NCBI GenBank assembly: GCA_030673955.1
Contig: DAOVBF010000062.1
Span: 1 to 7,337, forward strand
Direction of reading: 5' to 3'
From: Deltaproteobacteria bacterium
Lineage (GTDB): Bacteria; Myxococcota_A; UBA9160; SZUA-336
DNA: 7,337 nucleotides
This document shows, in pieces, positions 1-6,707 of the stretch. The position numbers were made by a program, and so were the translations under genes. Position 1 is the stretch's first letter. Each line of letters begins with the position of its first letter. The notes beneath the pieces are model-generated. The model saw only the letters and a program-made list of their open reading frames with translations, was not told the DNA's origin and made no database searches.

Positions 1-424
1 GAATCCCGGACTTCATTCCCGGCTCCTTCGCAGGTCTGGGGTAGAGGGGCACGCTACTTTATCATACCCCATGGGAGCGCGACTCCGGCCGCGATAACAG
101 GCGTACGCTCATATGGATACACGCGGACGCGTGTCCCGCCCTGGGACCGGATCGACCGGATGCGTTGATCGGAACCTTTCGCAGGCGCGAAGGCTGTGAA
201 GGGCCAGTTCTGCTGATGTATGAGGCTCCCTCCACTGTCCCCGGGAATCATGTACCGAGCCATGCTTACGGCTTTGATCTCACTCAGCCCGCTGGGGTCC
301 GCCGCGGCACGTCAGTCTCGAGGCCGTTGGCGAGCGCCGCTTCCCCTGGGGTCTAGGAGATCCCTGGAGCAAACCGGCCGATGCTCGGTACACTGGGGCC
401 CGGATTCAGTGAACGGAGAGAGCC
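1..424. other. Region with no supportable gene
   Basis: No open frame here shows a recognisable domain, a convincing ribosome binding site or third-position codon bias typical of the neighbouring genes. The longer frames across it are either short or run out of phase into the metallophosphoesterase gene. I see no tRNA, rRNA or clear rho-independent terminator. The last 15 bases or so hold the ribosome binding site of the next gene (GGAGAG at 415-420). The first 44 bases could be the tail of a gene entering from the left on the plus strand, ending at TAG 42-44, but 13 residues are too few to identify. Confidence 0.5.
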
Positions 425-1669
425 GTGCTCCTACAGATGCTGCTCTTTCTCTTGTCAGCGGTGGCCATACTGCTCGGCTCTCACTACTTCATCTACTACT
501 CGTTCGTCCACGCGTTCAACGTGGGCCACCCACGGGTGAGACTTGTGCTTCTGCTCGCGTTGACTGCGCTCGCGGTGAGCATCCCGCTCGCTATGCTCCT
601 GCACCGCGTTCATGGCAATCTGATCACGAGAACGTTCCACACGCTCTCTTCATTCTGGCTCGGCTTGGCCATCCACCTGGTGTGCTTCCTAGCGCTGAGC
701 TGGGTGGCCTACGGGGCCTCGCGCTTCGTGGGCAGGCCGCTCGGCATGCCCGTTGCCGCCTCGCTCGCGGCCGCGTTGGCGTTGTCAGCATCCTTGTACG
801 GTCTCTGGAACGCGAAACACCCCGTCGTCCGGTCGCTCGAGGTGGAGATGGGCGACCTGCCGAGGAGCTGGGAAGGCAGGACCGTGGTGCAGCTCTCGGA
901 TGTGCACCTCGGCAACGTGCATGGAAGGGGCTTCCTGAAGCACGTGATCGAGATGGTGAACGCCCTCGACCCGGAGGTCGTGTTCATCACGGGAGACCTC
1001 TTCAACGGATCGTGCTCGGACTTCCACAGATTCAAGGACCTGCTCGACAGCCTGCGCGCTCGACGGGGCGTGTTCTTTGTTACCGGGAACCACGAAGGCT
1101 ATCTGGGGCTCGTCGCTCCCGTCGCATTCTTGAAGCAAACGAAGATCCGAATCCTGGAGGACGAGTGCATCGAGATAGACGGACTCCAGATCGTCGGTGT
1201 GAGTTTCCCCTGGTTCTCACGGAAACACACGTCGGTGGACCCCTTCGACAGTGGGGGGTGCTACAGACCGGAGAAACCTTCCATCCTCCTGTACCACACC
1301 CCAACTAACGTCCGCGAGAGCTACGGTGACAGGAACACGCAGCAGGTCCGGTCCTACTTCGCTCCTGACACCACGTTCGCCTTTGCCGCTGCAATGGGCG
1401 TCGACTTGCAGCTCTCAGGACACACGCACCGAGGGCAGATGTTCCCGTTCGGGATCCTGACACGTGCCCTGTGGAATGGCTTCGACCGCGGATTGCACAG
1501 GATCGGGAGCTTCACTCTCTACGTTTCGAGCGGTACCGGCACGTGGGGACCACCGGTGAGGACCGGAAGCAGGTCCGAGGTCGTCTCCATCAAACTGAAG
1601 AGGAGAGAAGGTAGGGACAGCGCGTCGGGGAGCGGGCGGGAAGCCGTAGGGCAGCCAGGATCTTCTTGA
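425..1669 (+). CDS. Membrane-anchored calcineurin-like metallophosphoesterase (YkuE/YaeI type)
   Basis: This 414-residue protein begins with four hydrophobic segments (about residues 3-30, 38-58, 75-97 and 107-127), followed by a calcineurin-like phosphoesterase domain on one face of the membrane. All metal-binding motifs are present in order: SDVHLG (D159, H161), TGD (G190-D191), GNHE (221-224), the single histidine of LLYH (H291) and GHTHRGQ (332-338). The enzyme should therefore be active as a two-metal phosphohydrolase. Relatives of this architecture include YkuE and YaeI and the LpxG-type UDP-diacylglucosamine hydrolases of lipid A synthesis; the substrate cannot be read from the sequence. 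The tail after residue 391 is polar and probably disordered. GTG 425 is chosen because GGAG at 415-418 lies six bases upstream; ATG 437 is a later alternative. It has no evident link to the steroid genes. Confidence 0.93.
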   Translation: MLLQMLLFLLSAVAILLGSHYFIYYSFVHAFNVGHPRVRLVLLLALTALAVSIPLAMLLHRVHGNLITRTFHTLSSFWLGLAIHLVCFLALSWVAYGASRFVGRPLGMPVAASLAAALALSASLYGLWNAKHPVVRSLEVEMGDLPRSWEGRTVVQLSDVHLGNVHGRGFLKHVIEMVNALDPEVVFITGDLFNGSCSDFHRFKDLLDSLRARRGVFFVTGNHEGYLGLVAPVAFLKQTKIRILEDECIEIDGLQIVGVSFPWFSRKHTSVDPFDSGGCYRPEKPSILLYHTPTNVRESYGDRNTQQVRSYFAPDTTFAFAAAMGVDLQLSGHTHRGQMFPFGILTRALWNGFDRGLHRIGSFTLYVSSGTGTWGPPVRTGSRSEVVSIKLKRREGRDSASGSGREAVGQPGSS

Positions 1670-1672
1670 TGA

Positions 1673-1687
1673 CCCTGGGGCCCAGGG
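1673..1687. repeat. Short near-perfect palindrome after the phosphoesterase gene
   Basis: CCCTGGGGCCCAGGG reads as a seven-base inverted repeat around a single central G, starting three bases after the phosphoesterase stop codon. As RNA it could form a six-pair hairpin with a three-base loop. No run of T follows on either strand, so it is not a standard rho-independent terminator. It may weakly separate the phosphoesterase transcript from the small gene downstream, or be chance in GC-rich DNA. Confidence 0.35.
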
Positions 1688-1778
1688 CAGCGCCTGGAGT
1701 AGCATAGGAAGCGGTACAACAACCGGGGGCGGGTCAGAACCCGGTGGACTGCAACGAGACGAGAAGCGGGAGGGCCAA

Positions 1779-2018
1779 ATGAAAACGGTGGAGGAAGTTG
1801 CCGACAAGATGTACGAGATGATAAGTCAAGAAAAGGGACGAAAAAAATTTACAGCCAGGGACTTGCAATCTATTGTGACGAAGCTATTCGGCGGAGAAGT
1901 TGACAAGAAGATCTGCAAGAATGCTATTAGACAGCTCATGGACACAGGTAGATGTGTCTACTCTACCTATAGTGGTGTCAGCTACGTCGAGATCCCCCCT
2001 GACAAGACCAGCGAATAG
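1779..2018 (+). CDS. Small winged-helix-like protein, possibly DsrD-related
   Basis: This is a 79-residue lysine-rich cytoplasmic protein with a strong ribosome binding site (GGGAGGG at 1768-1774, four bases before ATG). The layout suggests a winged helix: an N-terminal helix (residues 2-18), a KKFTARDL segment at 22-29, a second helical stretch with KKICKNAIRQLMDTG (about 43-57), then a beta hairpin YSTYSGVSYVEI (61-72) as the wing. The pattern K-x-F-x-x-x-D, KK-x-x-x-x-A-x-x-x-L-x-x-x-G and the YSSG-like hairpin resemble, by eye, DsrD, a small protein linked to dissimilatory sulfite reductase. That similarity is distant and unverified. GC content is about 45% (109 of 240 bases), against well over 60% in neighbours, and codons are AT-rich, suggesting horizontal acquisition. 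No dsr gene is visible nearby. It converges on the TetR gene. Confidence 0.8.
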   Translation: MKTVEEVADKMYEMISQEKGRKKFTARDLQSIVTKLFGGEVDKKICKNAIRQLMDTGRCVYSTYSGVSYVEIPPDKTSE

Positions 2019-2029
2019 TCAATTCCCTC

Positions 2030-2608
2030 TTACCAGTTGCCGTCGGCGCCGCGAATGATGAACTCGGCGGCCGCACGCACCTCTTTGACGACCTCGGACT
2101 GCGTATACAGCCCGCCCATCCAGCCGATCAGCGCCGCAAACCAGACCTGGTGTAGGATCGACGAGACGCTCATCTCGAGCTCGGTCGGCTTCTCCTCGCC
2201 CAAGCTCTTGCCGCGGAGTGCCGCCACGGCCATCTCGGCGCAGACACCGTGGAAGCGTCTGAGCTTCTCCGTGAGCTCGGGCTCGCCTGAAGCTCCCGCG
2301 CGCAGAACCGCCCGCGTGAGCTTCGCCTTCCGGCACAGGGTCCGGGTCGCAGCCGCGAAGTAGGCGGTCACCCGCTCGAGCGGGGTGTCTCCCTTCGGAG
2401 GGGACTGCTTCATCTGCCGGACGAGGGCCTCCGCCTCCAGCGAGAGACCCGCCATCAGCAGGTCCTCCTTGCTGCGGAAGTGGCGATAGAGCGTGCCGAG
2501 TGCCACGCCGGCCTTCGATGCCACGTCGCGCAGACGCACAGCCTCGAAGCCCCCCTTCTCCGCGAACTCCACCGCTGTCTTCACGATCCTCCGCGCGCGT
2601 TCGTCCAC
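2030..2608 (-). CDS. kstR: TetR-family repressor, KstR-like
   Basis: The 192-residue protein has a TetR DNA-binding domain at the N terminus. The helix-turn-helix lies at residues 25-44 and ends in GTLYRHF, followed by SKEDLL, the family signature. The C-terminal domain is all helical, as expected for ligand binding and dimerisation. By eye it follows KstR, the sterol-catabolism repressor of Actinobacteria, both in the N-terminal segment (GGFEAVRLRDVA, GVALGTLYRHF) and near the end (VWFAALIGWM). The GTG start at 2608 is preferred because the domain begins immediately after it and a strong Shine-Dalgarno sequence precedes it; the open frame extends upstream into the ligase gene but that extension is low-complexity arginine/serine. 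It is the last gene of the minus-strand unit, 25 bases after the ligase stop, so its expression is likely tied to the genes it controls. TetR assignment is firm, the KstR identity is inference. Confidence 0.88.
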   Translation of the reverse strand: MDERARRIVKTAVEFAEKGGFEAVRLRDVASKAGVALGTLYRHFRSKEDLLMAGLSLEAEALVRQMKQSPPKGDTPLERVTAYFAAATRTLCRKAKLTRAVLRAGASGEPELTEKLRRFHGVCAEMAVAALRGKSLGEEKPTELEMSVSSILHQVWFAALIGWMGGLYTQSEVVKEVRAAAEFIIRGADGNW

Positions 2609-2620
2609 GTTTCGGCTACG

Positions 2621-2631
2621 CCCCCTCCTCC
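2621..2631 (-). promoter_or_regulatory. Ribosome binding site of the TetR gene
   Basis: On the minus strand GGAGGAGGGGG lies 12 bases before GTG 2608 and directly follows the ligase stop codon (2636-2634). It supports the short 192-residue form of the regulator over the upstream-extended frame, and its position suggests that ribosomes finishing the ligase can restart on the regulator. Confidence 0.6.
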
Positions 2632-2633
2632 GG

Positions 2634-4259
2634 CTAGACCTTGTACTTACCCTCGAGTGCCGTGGCCTTGGCCCACGGATAGTCGGGCTTCCCGGCGGGA
2701 GAGCGCACGATGCTCGGCACGAGGTGCAGCTCACGCGGTACCTTGTAGCCCGCGACATGCTTGCGGCAGTGCGCTACGAGGTCTTCGAGACGGGGGGTCT
2801 CGCCGGGTCGCGCCTGCACCACCGCCGCCACCCGTTCGCCCCAGCGCTCGTCGGGCACGCCGACCACAATGGAGTCGAAGACCGCCGGGTGCGACTTGAG
2901 CACCGCCTCCACCTCCTCGGGATGGATCTTCTCGCCTCCCGAGTTGATGCTGACCGACCCGCGTCCCAGCATCGTGATGCGGCCGTCCTTCTCGATAGTG
3001 GCGAAGTCCCCGGGGGTCGACCAGCGCTTGCCCAGTGCCTCCACCAAGAGCTGCGCGGTCTTCTCGGGGTCCTTGTAGTAGCCGAGCGGGATGTTGCCGG
3101 AGCGGGCGAGCCTCCCGATCACACCGGAGCCCGGCTCCACGGGCTGAAGGTTCTCGTCGAGTACCGTCGTATCCACACCCGCATTGAAGGTGAGTCCCGG
3201 TTTCTTCTTCTTGGACAGATCAGCGTCCTGGACCATGGTCAGGCCGGTGAAGCCGGTCTCGGTGGACCCGGTCGCATCCGTCAGAACAATATTCGGCAAG
3301 AGCTGCTTGAACTGCGCCTTCACCGATGGCGAGAAGATGGCCGCGGTACTGCTGAACGCGACCAGCGACGATAGATCGTACGATGCGCCGGGGGCTTGCA
3401 GGGCCTCGACCAGAGGTCGTGCCATCGCGTCGCCCGTGACGCTGATCGCGTTCACGCGCTCGCGCTCGACGAGTCTCCAGATGCCGTCGGCATCGAAGCT
3501 GCCGCCGCGCAGGGTCACCTTGTTCCCGCCGAAGAGCGCTCCCAGCGTGGCCCACTGCGCAGTGCCATGCATGAGCGGCGCGACCGGAAACATGTTCAGG
3601 CCCGGCCCCGCCTTCGCCTTCTCGACCATGTCCTCCGGGCGCTTCGCGCGAACGCCCGTGATGTGGTCGATACCGCCCCCGAGAGCGAAGATCACGTCCT
3701 CCTGACGCCACATCACGCCCTTGGGCATACCGGTGGTGCCGCCCGTATAGAGGATGTAAAGGTCGTCACCCGAGCGCGGTTCGAAGTCCCGCTCCGGCGA
3801 CGCTGCCGCGAGCACCGACTCGTACTCGACCGACCCCAGCCCCGAATCACCTTCGCCGCTCTCGTCCTCGATGGCAACGAAGTGGCGCAACTTCGGCATC
3901 TGCGCCTTCACCGCCGCGATGCGGGGTGCAAACCCACGCTGGTGGACGATCGCGACGAGATCCGCGTTGTCGAACAGGTAGCGCAACTCATCGTCGACAT
4001 AACGAAAGTTGATATTGATGGGGACCGCGCGAATCTTGAAGGCCGCCAGCATGCTCTCGACCCATGCCGCACTGTTATAGGCATAGATGCCGATATGGTC
4101 CCCGCGACCGAGACCCTGATTCAGAAAGTGATGGGCAAGTCGATTGGCGCGCTCGTCCAGCTCGGCATAGGTGCGCCGCTGCTCGCCCACGACCAGGATC
4201 TCCCGCTCGGGCAGCGCGTCGGCAACGCCCTCCATCAGATCTGCGACGTTGAATTCCAT
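2634..4259 (-). CDS. fadD19: Steroid/fatty acyl-CoA synthetase, FadD19-like
   Basis: This 541-residue cytoplasmic enzyme is an AMP-forming acyl-CoA ligase: it adenylates a carboxylic acid with ATP and transfers the acyl group to CoA. Visible motifs are the ATP loop YTGGTTGMPKG (171-181), DATGSTETG (328-336), the GD of STPGDF (417-418), the hinge and GRGSVSINSGGEK (432-444), and the catalytic lysine in GKPDY (K524). NFRYVDDELRYLFDN (84-98), GDAMARPLVEAL (276-287) and SPAGKPDYPWAK (520-531) closely follow what I recall of FadD19, which activates C26-acids of cholesterol and plant sterols. The related FadD17 of M. tuberculosis looks quite different. ATG 4259 is preferred over a TTG at 4295 because family members begin at this point and a putative operator lies between. 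It stands 75 bases after the preceding dehydrogenase and may have its own regulated promoter. Ligase class is certain, steroid substrate is inferred. Confidence 0.93.
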   Translation of the reverse strand: MEFNVADLMEGVADALPEREILVVGEQRRTYAELDERANRLAHHFLNQGLGRGDHIGIYAYNSAAWVESMLAAFKIRAVPININFRYVDDELRYLFDNADLVAIVHQRGFAPRIAAVKAQMPKLRHFVAIEDESGEGDSGLGSVEYESVLAAASPERDFEPRSGDDLYILYTGGTTGMPKGVMWRQEDVIFALGGGIDHITGVRAKRPEDMVEKAKAGPGLNMFPVAPLMHGTAQWATLGALFGGNKVTLRGGSFDADGIWRLVERERVNAISVTGDAMARPLVEALQAPGASYDLSSLVAFSSTAAIFSPSVKAQFKQLLPNIVLTDATGSTETGFTGLTMVQDADLSKKKKPGLTFNAGVDTTVLDENLQPVEPGSGVIGRLARSGNIPLGYYKDPEKTAQLLVEALGKRWSTPGDFATIEKDGRITMLGRGSVSINSGGEKIHPEEVEAVLKSHPAVFDSIVVGVPDERWGERVAAVVQARPGETPRLEDLVAHCRKHVAGYKVPRELHLVPSIVRSPAGKPDYPWAKATALEGKYKV

Positions 4260-4267
4260 ACGCCTAG

Positions 4268-4281
4268 TAGAACACGTTTCA
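4268..4281. promoter_or_regulatory. Putative KstR-type operator upstream of the ligase gene
   Basis: TAGAACACGTTTCA fits the palindromic KstR consensus TnnAACnnGTTnnA at all eight fixed positions. It sits eight bases upstream of the ligase ATG, between the dehydrogenase and ligase genes. Read on the minus strand it is TGAAACGTGTTCTA, which matches the site at 6680-6693 in 12 of 14 bases, differing only in the two central bases. Binding here would cover the ribosome binding and probable start region of a local transcript. I see no strong -35/-10 pair beside it. Confidence 0.6.
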
Positions 4282-4316
4282 GGCGCGGCCGACAAGGCCC
4301 CGAGCCCCGTCGCCGG

Positions 4317-4325
4317 CCCCCCCCC
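4317..4325. repeat. Run of nine C residues in the intergenic gap
   Basis: An uninterrupted run of nine C (nine G on the coding strand) lies between the stop of the second dehydrogenase and the ligase start, flanked by GG/CC-rich sequence. It is outside any coding region, so a length change would not shift a reading frame, but it could alter the spacing of regulatory elements and is prone to sequencing error. Confidence 0.5.
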
Positions 4326-4334
4326 GGCCGCCGC

Positions 4335-5456
4335 TCAGGGCCGGTCTTCGGCGAGGCTAGCCCCGAGTGTCTCCAGCTGGTGGCTGCCCGAGCCCAGGCT
4401 GAGCTCGAGCTGCTTGGACCAGAGGCAGTAACGGTGGAGCGGGTAATCGATGTCGACACCGATCCCGCCGTGCAGGTGCTGGGCCGCATAGCTCACGCGG
4501 TGTCCGGTCTCGGCCGTCCAGTACTTCGCGACGGCCACCTCCTGGGCCGCTTCCAGCCCCTCGGCAAGGCGCCACACGGCCTGCTGCACCGTGAGGCGCA
4601 ACGCTTCCACATCGATGTAGCAGTTGGCGGCACGCTGGGCCACGGCCTGGAACGTCGAGAGACGCCGGCCGAACTGCTCGCGCTCCGATGTGTACCCGGC
4701 GGTCATGCGCAGCGCCCGGTCTGACACACCTAGTTGTGTTGAGGCGTACGCCGCCACCACACGCTGGGTGAGCCAATCCACGAGCTTCGCGCCCTGCGAG
4801 GGATCGGCGAGCATCTCCGCCTCGTCCACCTCGGCACCCGCGAGCGTGACCCGGAACTGCGGCTCGCCGCTCGTGGTCTCCTGTCGCTCGAGCTGGACCC
4901 CCCGGCCCTTCGGATCCAGCAGGAAAACCGCAACACCCTGCTCGGCACGCGCGGGTACCAGTACACGCTCGGCCAGGTGCGCGGCCGGCACACAGGTCTT
5001 GATGCCGTCGAGGCGCCAGCCCCCGCCGTCCCGACGGGCCAGCACGAGCGGTTGCGCCGGGTCGTCCGCGCCCTCCTCCATCAGCGCTGCACTGAGGACC
5101 GCCTCACCCGAGGCCACCCGACTCAGGAACCTCTCGCGCTGCTTCTCCGAGCCGTACTCGGCGATGGGAAGCGCACCCATCACGAGAGTGGGCAGCGCGG
5201 GAAGCGGCGCCACCGTCCGGCCGATCTCCTCCAGCAGGAGGCAGACCTCGAGGAAGCTGTAGCCCATGCCGCCGTACTTCTCCGGCACGGCCAGGCCCAG
5301 TAGGTTCGCGCGCGCGAGATCCTCCCATAATTTGCGATCGAACCACTCGGGCTGGCTCTCGACCTCCCGGAGCCGATCCGGGGTGAGCTGATCCTCGAGG
5401 ATCTGGCGAGCCAGATCCCGGAGCGCCACTTGCTCTTCGCTGAGTGAGAAGTTCAT
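4335..5456 (-). CDS. fadE27: Acyl-CoA dehydrogenase beta subunit, ChsE5/FadE27-like
   Basis: The 373-residue protein has the acyl-CoA dehydrogenase fold: an N-terminal helical part with VPEKYGGMGYSFLE (58-70), a middle beta domain, and a C-terminal helical part with YTSEREQFGRRLSTFQAV (255-272) and HGGIGVDIDYPLHRY (329-343). The usual catalytic glutamate of the isovaleryl-type helix appears replaced by Q231 (LTQRVV), and no alternative glutamate is seen in the C-terminal loop. This matches non-catalytic partner subunits such as ChsE5 (FadE27), also of 373 residues as I recall, which pairs with ChsE4 in an alpha2-beta2 enzyme that binds FAD at the subunit interface and dehydrogenates steroid side-chain CoA esters. 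The ATG lies 12 bases downstream of the stop of the partner gene, so the two are almost certainly cotranscribed and translationally linked. Specific steroid substrate is inferred. Confidence 0.92.
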   Translation of the reverse strand: MNFSLSEEQVALRDLARQILEDQLTPDRLREVESQPEWFDRKLWEDLARANLLGLAVPEKYGGMGYSFLEVCLLLEEIGRTVAPLPALPTLVMGALPIAEYGSEKQRERFLSRVASGEAVLSAALMEEGADDPAQPLVLARRDGGGWRLDGIKTCVPAAHLAERVLVPARAEQGVAVFLLDPKGRGVQLERQETTSGEPQFRVTLAGAEVDEAEMLADPSQGAKLVDWLTQRVVAAYASTQLGVSDRALRMTAGYTSEREQFGRRLSTFQAVAQRAANCYIDVEALRLTVQQAVWRLAEGLEAAQEVAVAKYWTAETGHRVSYAAQHLHGGIGVDIDYPLHRYCLWSKQLELSLGSGSHQLETLGASLAEDRP

Positions 5457-5468
5457 GGGGGGCCTCGC

Positions 5469-6647
5469 CTAGCGCCGCCCGCGGGGCATTTGCAGACCCG
5501 CCGCGGCGATGATGTCACGCTGAATCTCGTTGGTCCCGCCGCCGAAAGTCAGGATCGAGACGGCGCGGTAATGGCGCTCGATTCGCCCGCGGAGCACGCT
5601 CCCGGGCGAGCCCTTCTTGAGGTACCCGGCCTGACCGATCACCTCGAGCAGCCAGCGAGAGCCTTCGACGAAGAACTCGCTCCCGAAGACCTTCACCGCC
5701 GAGGCGTCCGCAGGATGAAGCTGACCCTGGGTGAGCGCCCAGGCCTGCTTCCAGTTCATGAGCTTCAGGACTTCGAGGTGCGCTTTGGTGCGGGCCAGGT
5801 TCATCTGAACGAAGGGTCGATCGATGACGCGTCGCCCGTCTGAGAGCTTGGTTTCTTTGGCCCAGCGCACGGTCTCGTCAAAGACACGTGAGAACGGACC
5901 GGGGCTCATCAGCGAGACCCGTTCGTGGTTGAGCTGGCTGACGATCATGCCCCAGCCGGTGTTTTCCTCACCGACGAGATAAGAGCTGGGAACACGCACA
6001 TCCTCGTAGTACGTAGCGTTGGTGCGCAGACCGCCCATGGTCCAGATGGGCGTAATCTTGTACCCAGGAGCGGTCGTGGGAACCATGAACATCGAGATGC
6101 CCTGGTGCTTGGGTGCGTCGGGATCGGTTCGGGCCGCGAGCCAGATGAAATCGGCGTAATCGGCCAGGCTCGTGAAGACCTTCTGCCCGTTGATCACCCA
6201 CTCATCCCCGTCCCGCACGGCCTTCGTCGTGAGGGAGGCCAGATCGGTGCCGGCGTTGGGCTCGGAGTAGCCGATCGCGCAGTGGAGCTCACCGCGCAGA
6301 ATCTTGGGCAGGAACTCGGCCTTCTGCTCTTCGCTCCCGAAGCGCATCAGGGTGGGACCGACCGTACTGAGTGTGAGGAAGGGAAGCGGGAAGCCCGCGC
6401 GCTGCACCTCGTCCGAGAAGATGTACTGCTCGACGGGCGAGCGACCCTGTCCCCCGTACTCCTTGGGCCAGCCGATGCCGAGCCAGCCGTCGGCCCCCAT
6501 CTTGCGCAGCGTCTGTTGATAGAGCGGCCCCCCTCCCTCGCCGCTGTCCTCGATCTCCTGGACCAGTCCCGGGGTCATCAGCTCGGCAAAGTACGCCCGC
6601 AGCTCCTCGCGTAGCGCCTCCTGCTCCGGGGTAAATGCAATACGCAC
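5469..6647 (-). CDS. fadE26: Acyl-CoA dehydrogenase alpha (catalytic) subunit, ChsE4/FadE26-like
   Basis: The 392-residue flavoprotein carries the acyl-CoA dehydrogenase signatures WPKEYGGQGRS (60-70), YSEPNAGTDLASL (127-139), NGQKVFTSLADYADFIWLA (153-171) and the FAD/dimer segment FGGGTNEIQRDII (368-380). The position of the medium-chain type catalytic glutamate (before GT) is a glycine, while QLNHERV (238-244) supplies E242 at the isovaleryl-type position, as in ChsE4. Sequence stretches and length match FadE26 of M. tuberculosis from memory. The predicted reaction is alpha,beta-dehydrogenation of a steroid or branched side-chain CoA ester, together with the next gene product. GTG 6647 is chosen: the family starts with (M)RIxxTPEQE exactly here and a strong Shine-Dalgarno sequence precedes it. 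The open frame continues upstream to 7064 only because the GC-rich opposite strand lacks stops. It is the first gene of the minus-strand unit, behind a promoter with an operator-like site. Confidence 0.94.
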   Translation of the reverse strand: MRIAFTPEQEALREELRAYFAELMTPGLVQEIEDSGEGGGPLYQQTLRKMGADGWLGIGWPKEYGGQGRSPVEQYIFSDEVQRAGFPLPFLTLSTVGPTLMRFGSEEQKAEFLPKILRGELHCAIGYSEPNAGTDLASLTTKAVRDGDEWVINGQKVFTSLADYADFIWLAARTDPDAPKHQGISMFMVPTTAPGYKITPIWTMGGLRTNATYYEDVRVPSSYLVGEENTGWGMIVSQLNHERVSLMSPGPFSRVFDETVRWAKETKLSDGRRVIDRPFVQMNLARTKAHLEVLKLMNWKQAWALTQGQLHPADASAVKVFGSEFFVEGSRWLLEVIGQAGYLKKGSPGSVLRGRIERHYRAVSILTFGGGTNEIQRDIIAAAGLQMPRGRR

Positions 6648-6650
6648 CGG

Positions 6651-6664
6651 CTCCCCCTTCCTCC
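6651..6664 (-). promoter_or_regulatory. Ribosome binding site deciding the GTG start of fadE26
   Basis: On the minus strand GGAGG (6664-6660) and GGGGGAG (6657-6651) lie within 17 bases upstream of GTG 6647. This fixes the 392-residue product against the longer frame that begins at 7064 and would read through the promoter region and the ferredoxin gene. Confidence 0.65.
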
Positions 6665-6678
6665 GCCGCCGGGCGGAT

Positions 6679-6707
6679 GTGAAACACGTTCTACGCTCGC
6701 CTATTAT
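6679..6707 (+). promoter_or_regulatory. Candidate sigma-70-like promoter toward the ferredoxin gene
   Basis: GTGAAA (6679-6684) and TATTAT (6702-6707) are separated by 17 bases on the plus strand, matching the -35 and -10 consensus at four and five of six positions. The operator-like palindrome covers the -35 box and part of the spacer. Transcription starting near 6714 would leave a leader of about 165 bases before the ferredoxin ATG. Confidence 0.4.
6680..6693. promoter_or_regulatory. Putative KstR-type operator in the divergent promoter region
   Basis: TGAAACACGTTCTA fits TnnAACnnGTTnnA at every fixed position and is an imperfect palindrome. It lies 32 bases upstream of the fadE26 start, just beyond the predicted transcription start of that unit, and over the -35/spacer region of the opposing ferredoxin promoter, so one bound repressor dimer could shut both. 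The regulator encoded at 2030-2608 is the obvious candidate ligand. Confidence 0.68.

Noticed and set aside
1..44. Possible C-terminal tail of a gene entering from the left (IPDFIPGSFAGLG then TAG)
   Set aside because: Thirteen residues are too few to support a gene; an open stretch of this length is expected by chance.
220..1308. Long plus-strand open frame overlapping the phosphoesterase gene
   Set aside because: The translation is arginine- and proline-rich with no domain, and the overlapping frame has complete phosphoesterase motifs. It is a GC-rich shadow.
1673..1687. Rho-independent terminator after the phosphoesterase
   Set aside because: The palindrome is real, but the stem is short and no T run follows on either strand.
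2609..2758. N-terminal extension of the TetR frame into the ligase gene
   Set aside because: The extension is arginine/serine-rich and unlike any TetR protein; GTG 2608 with GGAGGAGGGGG upstream fits the normal TetR length.
3396..4724. Long plus-strand open frame opposite the ligase and second dehydrogenase
   Set aside because: It spans the ends of two well-supported genes on the other strand, lacks any recognisable motif and has a composition typical of antisense frames.
5925..6614. Plus-strand open frame opposite fadE26
   Set aside because: No domain or credible ribosome binding site; the opposite strand encodes a full acyl-CoA dehydrogenase.
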